Shown here one piece after another: positions 26,970 to 34,227 of a DNA stretch of 64,000 nt. How positions within the stretch are numbered: position 1 is the first letter of the stretch; every line of letters starts with the position of its first letter. This stretch comes from Paenibacillus arenilitoris (GTDB lineage Bacteria > Bacillota > Bacilli > Paenibacillales > Paenibacillaceae), in assembly GCF_014705655.1 (NCBI RefSeq), contig NZ_JACXIY010000003.1:1-64000 (forward strand), read 5' to 3'. The notes beneath the pieces are model-generated. The model saw nothing but the letters and a program-made list of their open reading frames with translations, made no database searches and was not told where the DNA came from. Position numbers and translations under genes: made by a program.

Positions 26970-27077
26970 TTAACCATCCCTTTTTAAAACCGGGTCGACT
27001 ACGGTTGCTTTAACGGTAGTCGAACCGACGTCGATTCCGATGATGATATCGTCCGAAAGCTTTGCATTATTTTTCAT
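26970..27077 (-). pseudogene. 35-codon remnant of a BadF/HgdC-type ATPase (CoA-dehydratase activase)
   Basis: The frame reads MKNNAKLSDDIIIGIDVGST and continues TVKATVVDP before the stop. The GIDVGSTTVKA string is the phosphate-1 signature of the BadF/BadG/HgdC ASKHA ATPases that activate 2-hydroxyacyl-CoA dehydratases. AAAGGAG lies eight to nine bases before its ATG, so translation starts may still occur. Only the first strand-turn-strand survives of a protein normally several hundred residues long or more. The stop lies just before the lipoprotein start, so the remnant may now act as a coupled leader. Confidence 0.65.
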
Positions 27078-27219
27078 CCTGATGCTCCTTTATCCAAAAT
27101 CATATTTATATCCTTCGTATAGGTTAATCAATCCATACAAAACAGTTATTGGAGACGAATACTCGAGGAAGAATCCGGAAATCGGTTACTGGCGGGACAT
27201 TATATTGAGTCGCCTTACG

Positions 27220-27264
27220 ACAAATAAGCGGCTGGGCAGTCGGGCTGCCTAGCCGCTTGTTTGT
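27220..27264 (-). terminator. Terminator of the pseudo-cyclase operon
   Basis: A near-perfect stem of about 19 bp (AAGCGGCTGGGCAG against CTGCCTAGCCGCTT, flanked by CAAAT/GTTTG) lies 45 bp behind the stop at 27309 and is symmetrical enough to work in both directions. Confidence 0.8.
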
Positions 27265-27308
27265 CATTCATCGATTTTGCTTAGCTGTTCGCTATTCGAT
27301 TGCAGAAA

Positions 27309-30300
27309 TCATGAGTCGATCCTCATCATCATTTCTTCCAGCAGGCGGATGCGGGCGAACGAAGCCCTCAGGAGGCCGATGCCGATCTCCGGGTAGAGCC
27401 GGATTAGACGGGATACGTTCTCGCCCACGAGCTTCAGCACTTTGACGTCCCCGAGCAGCGATTGGGCCGTAACCGTCGATGCGGTACCGTCAAGCGCCGA
27501 CGTGACGCCGCATACTTCGCCGCTGCCGAGCACGCCGATCGTTCCTTCCCAGCCCGCCGCGGAGACGCTCGTCAGCTCAACGTTGCCTTCAATGATGACG
27601 TACATCGCCTGATGCGGCTCTCCCCGTTTCAGCAGCGGTTCCCCGTCCAGGCATACGCGCTCCTCCGCGATGCCGGCGATTAATCCGAGCTCCTCGAGCG
27701 ACAAGTCGGCGAAATAAGGAACCTGCCTCAGGAACACAACCTTGTTCAGCCTGCTCATCATTTGCTGTTCGTTCGACACGCTCTCGTCCTCCTCCGTTAA
27801 AGCCGCGGCCGCAATCTCCCGCCACCAGTCGTCGCTTCCTTGCAGGGCAAGCCGAAGCGACGAACGCGCTTCCTCGTCGTCGCCGGCAGGCTTCCGTTCC
27901 TCGCCCCGCTCGAGAGCGGCAAGCAGCTGCTGCGACAGGCGGCGCTCGCCCATCCCTTCCGCCAGCACCTCCCACGCGTTGCCGCGAATTTCCTCGTCGT
28001 CGTCCGCCGCGGCCCGCTTCACCGAATCGGCGACCTGCTCGTCGGCCAGCCTCGCCAATATCGACCAAGCGCCGTCGAATACGAAATCGCGGACCTCGCG
28101 CCATCGAAGCATCGCCAGCTTGGACAGCTCCTCATGGCCGAGCCGGCTCAAGGAACCGGAATACGCCGACGCCGCATCAAGCGCCTGAAGCCGCCGGAGC
28201 GCCGATTCCGCAAGGACGGTCCTTGCCCGCTCTTCCGGGAGCAGGGCGGACAGCGCGGTCACGATGGACGTCCAGCTTTTTGGCGGCGCCTCTTCCAGAT
28301 GGTCCGTCAGCGGCGCGATCGCCCCCTCGCCGATTTGAATGAAGCTTTCCGTCGCCGTCCGCAGCATTTCCTGATCCATCGTCGGCAGCCGCCGCAGCAG
28401 CTTCGGAACGATCGCCGCATGCCCGAGCCGGCCAAGGCACGCGGTCGCCGCTACCCGGGCGGCCGCATGCGCTTCGTCGACCAGCTTCTCCACCTTCGGG
28501 ACGAACGCCGTCAGCTTCAGCTCGGCCACGACGCGGCATATATGAACGGACGATTCGCCGCCTTCGTCCAAAATCCGGTCGATCGCCTCCGCGCATGCCT
28601 CGCGGCTCGGCGCATGGTCGAACGAGTACATCGCCTTGACCGCTTCCGCCACGACGCTCGGATGCCGGTCAAGCAGCTTCTGCCGAAGGAAGTAGAAGGC
28701 CTGATGCTCCATATGCTTCATTCGGGCGATTTGCCTGACTCCCTCGGCACGCATCTCGTCGTCGGGATCCTCGAGGAAGGCGGCTACCTTAACCAACGCC
28801 TGCAAATCCGCCTTCTCGAGATTCATTGCCCTGACGGCGGCGACCCGGATGCGCGGTTTCGGATCGTCGATCAGCGCCAGCAGCTCCGGCACGTCCTGCG
28901 GATTTTGCAGGCGGCCGACGATTTGCAGCGCAATCTCGCGCGCGGAGTCGAGCGGATGCTTCAGCATCCGTCGGATTTCCGCCATCGCCGCCTCGTTCCG
29001 GCCGATCTCGTCGAACTGCTCGGCGAGGTCGAAGGCGCCGCTCGCCTGCACGCTGCCGACCAGCTCCCGCATGTAGTAACGTCTGCCGAGCCAGGCCAGG
29101 ACGAGCAGCACGGCCGCCCCGGCCAGACCGACGACGGACAGCAGCGTCCAGGACAGGCCGAAGCCCGAGTGAAGAAATTGCAGGCCGGCCCCGATCAGGA
29201 TGCCCGCGGAAGCGGCGATTCCCTGCGCCGCGTAACGGTAGCTGTCGCGCTGCGCCAGCGGCAGCGTCTTGAAGAACAGCTGATAGGACGGCTCGGCGGA
29301 ATAATAGAGCAGCAAATAGAGCAGCATGTAGCCGATCGAGATGACCGGAAGGGCGGCTGCTCCCCCTACGAATAGAACGGCGCCGGCGAACGAGACGACG
29401 TACACGCCGGCGATGGCGGTCAGCATCTGGCTTGCACCGAGCCGCGCCATCAGCTTGCCCGATACGGTCTGCAGCAGGAAGGCGAGCACGAACAGCACCA
29501 TCGTAATCATGCCGAAAAACCGGCTGAACGACTGCTCGTCCGGGAACGAGGTCTTCGTCACGTTCAAAAACTCGTATTCCATCAAAAAATAGAGCGCGGG
29601 CATGAGCGTCATCAACAAAATGACGGTAAGCAGAAACGGGGAGCGCAGCGCATGCCCGAACACCGCCGCCGTCGAGACCTGCTCCTCTTCCGCCGCGCTC
29701 TCCTCCAGCTTCAGCGACATCGGCACCAAATACCGGGCGATCACCTTCCGGTAGTTTCCCCAGGCGATCAGCAGCAGCGCCCCTCCCGCCGCGTAAACGA
29801 CGGCCGGGCCGAACGCGAGGCTGATGAGCTGGGCGAGCAGGCCGGCCGCCACGCCGCCGAGCGTAGCCGAGCCGACGAATACCGGCATAAGCCGCTTCGC
29901 CTGCTGCGTCGGGCATAGATCGATCGCCAGGCTCCACAGCAGGATCGTCTGCTGCCGAACGACGAAGTTCGAGGCGACGAACAATACCGGGTAATACCAT
30001 CGCAGCTCGATTCCGAAGCTTTGCAGCCCGAGCAGAATAAGCGCGTTCGCTACGACGATGCCGAGCAGCAGCGCATACAGGACGCGCATCAGCCTCGGCT
30101 TCGGAAGCTTGGCCGAGAGCCAGGAGAGCAGCCATGCCTCGAGCGGCAGGATGATCGCCTCGGCCGCGTAGACGTAAGGCAAATATTCGCTTCCGAACCG
30201 CTGGTTGAACAGCGTCATGAAGCCGTTGTAATTCAGCATTTCGGCAATGCCGCAAATAAAAAAAACAGGCGCCATCAGCAGCAGCTTTCGCTGGTCCTCT

Positions 30301-30341
30301 GGACGGGCGCCGACGGCACGCAACATGGTTTCGATCTTCAT
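27309..30341 (-). CDS. Transporter-like/HEAT-repeat/cNMP-binding-like fusion protein
   Basis: The 1010-residue protein has three parts. Residues 1-420 form about ten to twelve membrane helices that resemble the Npt/ADP-ATP translocase branch near the MFS (PVFFICGIAEMLNYNGFMTL, VRQQTILLWSLAIDLCPTQQ). Residues about 430-865 are a chain of HEAT-like helical repeats (PKPRIRVAAVRAM, DEEIRGNAWEVL). Residues about 875-1010 form a cyclic-nucleotide-binding fold (PYFADLSLEELGLIA, AMYVIIEGNVEL). Its phosphate cassette is altered: GEVCGVTSALDGTASTV lacks the usual GEIAL...R-A signature, including the Arg. It follows the GNAT by 7 bp. A regulatory rather than transport role is possible. Confidence 0.8.
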   Translation of the reverse strand: MKIETMLRAVGARPEDQRKLLLMAPVFFICGIAEMLNYNGFMTLFNQRFGSEYLPYVYAAEAIILPLEAWLLSWLSAKLPKPRLMRVLYALLLGIVVANALILLGLQSFGIELRWYYPVLFVASNFVVRQQTILLWSLAIDLCPTQQAKRLMPVFVGSATLGGVAAGLLAQLISLAFGPAVVYAAGGALLLIAWGNYRKVIARYLVPMSLKLEESAAEEEQVSTAAVFGHALRSPFLLTVILLMTLMPALYFLMEYEFLNVTKTSFPDEQSFSRFFGMITMVLFVLAFLLQTVSGKLMARLGASQMLTAIAGVYVVSFAGAVLFVGGAAALPVISIGYMLLYLLLYYSAEPSYQLFFKTLPLAQRDSYRYAAQGIAASAGILIGAGLQFLHSGFGLSWTLLSVVGLAGAAVLLVLAWLGRRYYMRELVGSVQASGAFDLAEQFDEIGRNEAAMAEIRRMLKHPLDSAREIALQIVGRLQNPQDVPELLALIDDPKPRIRVAAVRAMNLEKADLQALVKVAAFLEDPDDEMRAEGVRQIARMKHMEHQAFYFLRQKLLDRHPSVVAEAVKAMYSFDHAPSREACAEAIDRILDEGGESSVHICRVVAELKLTAFVPKVEKLVDEAHAAARVAATACLGRLGHAAIVPKLLRRLPTMDQEMLRTATESFIQIGEGAIAPLTDHLEEAPPKSWTSIVTALSALLPEERARTVLAESALRRLQALDAASAYSGSLSRLGHEELSKLAMLRWREVRDFVFDGAWSILARLADEQVADSVKRAAADDDEEIRGNAWEVLAEGMGERRLSQQLLAALERGEERKPAGDDEEARSSLRLALQGSDDWWREIAAAALTEEDESVSNEQQMMSRLNKVVFLRQVPYFADLSLEELGLIAGIAEERVCLDGEPLLKRGEPHQAMYVIIEGNVELTSVSAAGWEGTIGVLGSGEVCGVTSALDGTASTVTAQSLLGDVKVLKLVGENVSRLIRLYPEIGIGLLRASFARIRLLEEMMMRIDS

Positions 30342-30348
30342 TTCTTCG

Positions 30349-30846
30349 TTAAACCAGCTTTCGGTAGTAGATTAACCGGTCTTCCCCTTTGTAATAATAG
30401 TCCGGGCAGCGGCCGACGAGCGCGAACCCGTTCCGCTCGAACAGCTGCCTGATGCGGGAATATTCGGGCAGATCGCATGTATACGTGATGATATAGCGGG
30501 CCCCCGCCGCCTGCATATGCAGGAACATCTGCTCGATCAGCGACGCCGCGACGCCACTTTTGCGATAATGCCGGTGCACGACGATGTAATCCCAGCTGAA
30601 GCCGCCCGTCTGCTGTTCGTTCTCGGCGACGCAGTTGATGCCGACGACCTGTCCGCTTGCATCCTCCGCATACCAGAATAGCAGCTCGCCCTTCAGCGCC
30701 CGGTAGGGGAGCTCGCGAAAGTGAACGAGCTCGCCCGGCGTGTAGCGGGTGTCGTCGAACGAATGGTCCGATAATAAAAATGCGACGATGCGTTCCGCTT
30801 CCTCCGCCGTGGATACCTGATTGATCCGGAATTGCTGGGCCAGCAT
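30349..30846 (-). CDS. GNAT-family N-acetyltransferase
   Basis: The 165-residue protein has the GNAT fold. The acetyl-CoA loop is HRHYRKSGVAASLIEQM (motif A pattern R-x-x-G-x-A/G) at about 93-109, and the C-terminal strand is RNGFALVG. GAAGGAGG eight bases before the ATG at 30846 decides the start against a frame 32 codons longer that would overlap the upstream gene. It is the middle gene of the operon with the pseudo-cyclase and the HEAT fusion protein. The acceptor is unknown; protein acetylation of an operon partner is conceivable. Confidence 0.88.
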   Translation of the reverse strand: MLAQQFRINQVSTAEEAERIVAFLLSDHSFDDTRYTPGELVHFRELPYRALKGELLFWYAEDASGQVVGINCVAENEQQTGGFSWDYIVVHRHYRKSGVAASLIEQMFLHMQAAGARYIITYTCDLPEYSRIRQLFERNGFALVGRCPDYYYKGEDRLIYYRKLV

Positions 30847-30881
30847 GCCAGCCGCCTCCTTCTCGAAGTGATAGTTGTGGC

Positions 30882-33638
30882 CTATACGGCGAGCGTGCCG
30901 TTCCAGCCTTCGGCAGCGCCTTTCTGGTAATATTCGTCGCATAAATAGAAATAGAGCTTGGCCGCTTTATCGAATCGGTTGACCTTGATCACTTCAATGA
31001 ATGTCTCCCTCGCGTCGAAGAAGCGTCCTTCCTGGCAGAGCTCGATCCCTTTCTCGAACAGCGCCTTCGTGCGGTCCTTCAGCTGGCGCGCGGGTTCCGG
31101 ATCGCCTTCATAGACGTCGACGAGCTCGATCGGCTCGTCCTTGCCGTCGATGCGGACGCGGCCGAGCATCCGGAAGCGGAATCGCTCCGGCGAACGCAGC
31201 TGGTCGAAGTAGGTGCGGGTGACGAGAATCGACGCGCCCATCGTATCGGACATGCGTTCGAGGGTAGCCGTCATATTGACGTCGTCGGAGATGACGTTGC
31301 CCTCCATCCGCTGCTCCTCGCCGACGATGCCGAGCATGAGCGGCCCTTTGTGAATCGCCATGCCGAGATCGACCGGCGCGAGGCCGGACGCCGCAAGGCT
31401 CTCGTTATACTGGACGAGCTCCCTGCGAATGGCGACGGCCGCCCGCAGCGCGTCCTCGTTGCGCGCGGGGAACAGCGCCATGAAGCCCGCTCCCATATAT
31501 TTGCTGATCAGCCCTTCCTCCGTGCGGACGTAGGGGCTGAACCGCTTCAGGAAGCCGTTCATGAAGTCGAAGTTCTGCTTCGGCGACAGCTGCTTCGACA
31601 GCTGGTGGAACGAGCGGATGTTCGCCACCATGACGGCCATGTTCTGCTGAACCTGATCCCCGAGGTGGATATCCGTAATGCCCTTCTTGCCCAAGTATTT
31701 AAAAAATTGCTGCGGCACGAACCGGTGGGAAGCTTCGCTGAACGACGTAATGTCCTTGATGTACGTACGGATATGAAGCGCCATCCGGTTGAACTGCTCG
31801 CCGAGGTCCCCCACTTCGTCCTGCGAGCGGATGTCGACCTTCACGTCCCAGTTCCCGTTTGCCATCTCCATGACGCTCCTGCGCAGCTTCCGCAACGACG
31901 AGAGCAGGTAATAGGTAACGGCGAGCACGAGAACGATCAGTCCGATGCTGATGATGCCGATGTTCCGCATGATGCTCTTGTAAATCGTTCTGTTCGATTC
32001 GTAGAGTACGTTCAGGTCGCGGCCCGTCTCGTATATGCCGACGACCGCGCCGGACGAATCATAGACGGGGCCGATCGCGTACATCCATTTGCCGGTGGCG
32101 TCCTCCCATAGGTTGGTCTGGATCTCCCCCTTCTCGAGAACGAGCAGGTTCTCCTCGCTAACCGGAAAAGGCTTGTACATATTGACGCCGTCGTCGTCGT
32201 CCATAAGGATGAACAGCTCGCCGTTCTCGTATTTGTACAGCGTGCTGTACAGCCCTTTGCGGTTCGCGTCGTCCTCGCTTTCGAACAGGGCGTTTATTTT
32301 GCCGTAAATAGCCTCGTAATCCTCGTTCCGGTAATCGTCCGGCGACAACAGGCGCTTCAGCCGGTCGCCGTCGATGAGGTTCTCGCCGTTGCGCGCCAGC
32401 AGCGACAACTGCCGCAGCATGTCCTCTTCCATCCGGCTCGAGAAGCTGTCGTAGATGAAGTTGGATAACAGGAACATCGCAAGGATCAATAGCGGCACGA
32501 TCGCGAACACTTGCTTGAAAAAGAGCGAGACTCTCCGCTTCAGCACATGCACATAGACAAGCCGCAGCACCGCGATCGCAATGACGAGCAGCGCGGCCGC
32601 GGCAATCCAGGCCAGCCAGCCGGCTACGGAGGAGCTGCGGTCGTACGCGAGCTTCGTCAGGACGCCGTCTCCGGATGGATCCGCTCCGAAGGCGACGATC
32701 CGATCGTCAAGCGCAACGATCATTCTGTCGTCCGCGCCCAGTGTCAAATCCATTATTTCCAGGCTTTCGGCATCCTTCGCCCGCTCCTTCAAGGAAGCTT
32801 CGTCGATTTCCGTCCGCAGGCCGCTCGAATCCGCCGCCGTCATGCTGACGACCGAATTGACGAGACGGTCAATAAAATACAAACGGCCGTCCGCGCCGAG
32901 CTGAAGACCTTCGGGGAAGTTTTTGCGGGTGCGCTCCATCCCTACCAGCGGATACGCCATCGCGCTCGAGCCGTCCGCGCCGACGCGGAACACCGCTCCC
33001 CGCTTCGTCGAGTAATAGATGCCTCCCGGCTCGTATCCGACAATTTCCGACAAATACCGGTCGGCAGGCAATTGGAAGCTCAGCATCTCCTCCGGCTCGC
33101 CGTCCTGCGGGGCAATCCGGTACAGCCGAACTTCCGTCTCTTGATTGATGTAGAAATAAACGCTGCCGCCCGCCGCTTGAAGCCCTTTGATCAGGCCGAC
33201 GCGCTTGTTCGTGCCGTTGCCCTTGAACGCGTACAGCACCGTTTCTTCCGAACCGTCCGCCGGATAACGGACGATCCGCTCCTCCTGCACGTAGAGGCCG
33301 TAACCGTCCAGAATCGTGTCCAGCGCATAGACCGAGCCGTCGTCCCCTACCGCAATGTCGGTAAAATCATGCCTCGCCCCGCTCGCGGCCTCCTGGACGA
33401 TCACTTCTTCAATGGCGCCTTCCCCGCTTATCCGCACGATCTCCTGGCGGGAATCGCCGATCGCGATCAAGCCGCCGTCCGGCCCCGCCGCCGCTTTGGA
33501 CAAATACGAGAGCGGCCTGTCCTTCGCGTAAGGAAGCACCTCAAGACGGCCGGCGTTCGGATACAGCCATAGACCGGTGCCGATCGCGATTACGAGCAGC
33601 AGCGCAATACCCCATAAGGACCTTCGCATGTTCACCAT
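30882..33638 (-). CDS. Membrane beta-propeller/HAMP sensor with catalytically degenerate class III cyclase domain
   Basis: The 918-residue protein has an N-terminal anchor (10-27), an extracytoplasmic propeller-like domain (about 35-325) and two helices (341-363, 378-396). A second outer sensor domain (about 400-555), a helix (559-580), a HAMP linker (about 580-630) and a class III nucleotide cyclase domain (about 660-840) follow. A TPR-like tail ends the protein (about 850-905). The cyclase fold is clear (KQNFDFMNGFLKRFSPYV), but all key residues seem lost. The first metal Asp is Asn673 (VANIRSF), the second is Ala717 (YMGAGFMALF), and the Arg of the N-x-x-x-R motif is Thr792 (VNMTATLE). It probably does not make cAMP or cGMP and may act as a signalling scaffold. 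It leads a three-gene operon and faces the injection-system unit. Confidence 0.85.
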   Translation of the reverse strand: MVNMRRSLWGIALLLVIAIGTGLWLYPNAGRLEVLPYAKDRPLSYLSKAAAGPDGGLIAIGDSRQEIVRISGEGAIEEVIVQEAASGARHDFTDIAVGDDGSVYALDTILDGYGLYVQEERIVRYPADGSEETVLYAFKGNGTNKRVGLIKGLQAAGGSVYFYINQETEVRLYRIAPQDGEPEEMLSFQLPADRYLSEIVGYEPGGIYYSTKRGAVFRVGADGSSAMAYPLVGMERTRKNFPEGLQLGADGRLYFIDRLVNSVVSMTAADSSGLRTEIDEASLKERAKDAESLEIMDLTLGADDRMIVALDDRIVAFGADPSGDGVLTKLAYDRSSSVAGWLAWIAAAALLVIAIAVLRLVYVHVLKRRVSLFFKQVFAIVPLLILAMFLLSNFIYDSFSSRMEEDMLRQLSLLARNGENLIDGDRLKRLLSPDDYRNEDYEAIYGKINALFESEDDANRKGLYSTLYKYENGELFILMDDDDGVNMYKPFPVSEENLLVLEKGEIQTNLWEDATGKWMYAIGPVYDSSGAVVGIYETGRDLNVLYESNRTIYKSIMRNIGIISIGLIVLVLAVTYYLLSSLRKLRRSVMEMANGNWDVKVDIRSQDEVGDLGEQFNRMALHIRTYIKDITSFSEASHRFVPQQFFKYLGKKGITDIHLGDQVQQNMAVMVANIRSFHQLSKQLSPKQNFDFMNGFLKRFSPYVRTEEGLISKYMGAGFMALFPARNEDALRAAVAIRRELVQYNESLAASGLAPVDLGMAIHKGPLMLGIVGEEQRMEGNVISDDVNMTATLERMSDTMGASILVTRTYFDQLRSPERFRFRMLGRVRIDGKDEPIELVDVYEGDPEPARQLKDRTKALFEKGIELCQEGRFFDARETFIEVIKVNRFDKAAKLYFYLCDEYYQKGAAEGWNGTLAV

Positions 33639-33659
33639 CGCTTTCTAAATGCTAAAATC

Positions 33660-33698
33660 TACTATTTCCATAGTACTACATGTTAAGCCGTTTGACAC
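33660..33698 (-). promoter_or_regulatory. Promoter of the pseudo-cyclase operon with 16-bp palindrome
   Basis: On the minus strand GTGTCA (33698-33693) and TACTAT (33675-33670) are spaced by 17 bp. The -10 box is the left half of a perfect inverted repeat TACTAT-N4-ATAGTA covering 33660-33675 (N4 is TTCC on plus, GGAA on minus). It ends 21 bp before the start codon. The same palindrome overlaps the opposite promoter, so one dimeric repressor could cover both start sites. Confidence 0.6.
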
Positions 33699-33750
33699 CC
33701 CTCAAGCTTGTAGAATCCGATCAAATCTTAGCGAATTCGCCATGTTTTTG

Positions 33751-33789
33751 TTGATGGCGATTTGGCCATATAGTACTATGAATATAGTA
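33751..33789 (+). promoter_or_regulatory. Promoter of the PAAR-like/MORN unit with 16-bp palindrome
   Basis: TTGATG (33751-33756) and TACTAT (33774-33779) are spaced by 17 bp. The -10 box again starts a perfect palindrome TACTAT-GAAT-ATAGTA (33774-33789). The longer word TAGTACTATG-N2-ATAGTA is shared with the divergent promoter, matching at 17 of 19 positions. The operator-like element lies over the -10 and presumed start site in both. Confidence 0.6.
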
Positions 33790-33806
33790 AAAAATAGGAG
33801 GGGCCG

Positions 33807-33932
33807 ATGATGCGCGCCCGCTCTTCGAAAGGATCTCTATGGGACAACTCGTATGCGGCGGAGCCATGCTGCAATGCTCCTTCGGCGCCGCCCCGGGCAC
33901 GCTGGTCGTACTGCCCGAGAAGCGCGTCGTGA
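33807..33932 (+). other. 41-codon overlapping frame with strong SD in front of the PAAR-like gene
   Basis: ATGATG at 33807 has TAGGAGGGG ending three bases upstream, a stronger site than that of the PAAR-like gene itself. The frame runs 41 codons to TGA at 33930-33932 and overlaps the first 31 codons of the downstream gene in another frame. It encodes nothing recognisable. It may be a coupling leader, or simply a misplaced SD. Confidence 0.3.
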
Positions 33933-34225
33933 ACGCAATGCCGGCCGCCACTATTATGGACAACAAACCGATGGTCAACATTATGCCTTTCGGCATGTGC
34001 AGCTCGCTGGCGAATCCGACGGTCGCCTCGGCTACGGCGGCGGCTTTCGGCGCGCTTACCCCGATGCCCTGCGTGCCCGTCACAGCCGCGCCGTGGGCGC
34101 CCGGGTCGCCGACCGTGCTGATCGGCAACATGCCGGCGCTGAACCATTCATCCAAATGCATGTGTAACTGGGGAGGCGTCATTCAGGTCGTGAATCCGGG
34201 CCAAATGACGATACAGGTGCCGTAA
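33839..34225 (+). CDS. PAAR-like DUF4280 protein, putative spike tip
   Basis: The 128-residue protein belongs to DUF4280, a PAAR-like family whose members sharpen the spike of contractile injection systems. The opening LVCGGAMLQCSFG and the conserved Cys residues (GMCSSLANP, MPCVP, KCMCNWGG) are typical; these Cys/His positions could hold the tip metal. AAAGGA precedes the ATG. The gene is outside the main minus-strand cluster but in the same locus, and no other PAAR protein is seen, so it is the likely tip (the Afp10 role). The next gene starts 2 bp after its stop. Confidence 0.85.
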   Translation: MGQLVCGGAMLQCSFGAAPGTLVVLPEKRVVNAMPAATIMDNKPMVNIMPFGMCSSLANPTVASATAAAFGALTPMPCVPVTAAPWAPGSPTVLIGNMPALNHSSKCMCNWGGVIQVVNPGQMTIQVP

Positions 34226-34227
34226 CG

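Noticed and set aside
30882..33638. Active adenylate or guanylate cyclase
   Set aside because: Both metal-binding Asp and the catalytic Arg are substituted.
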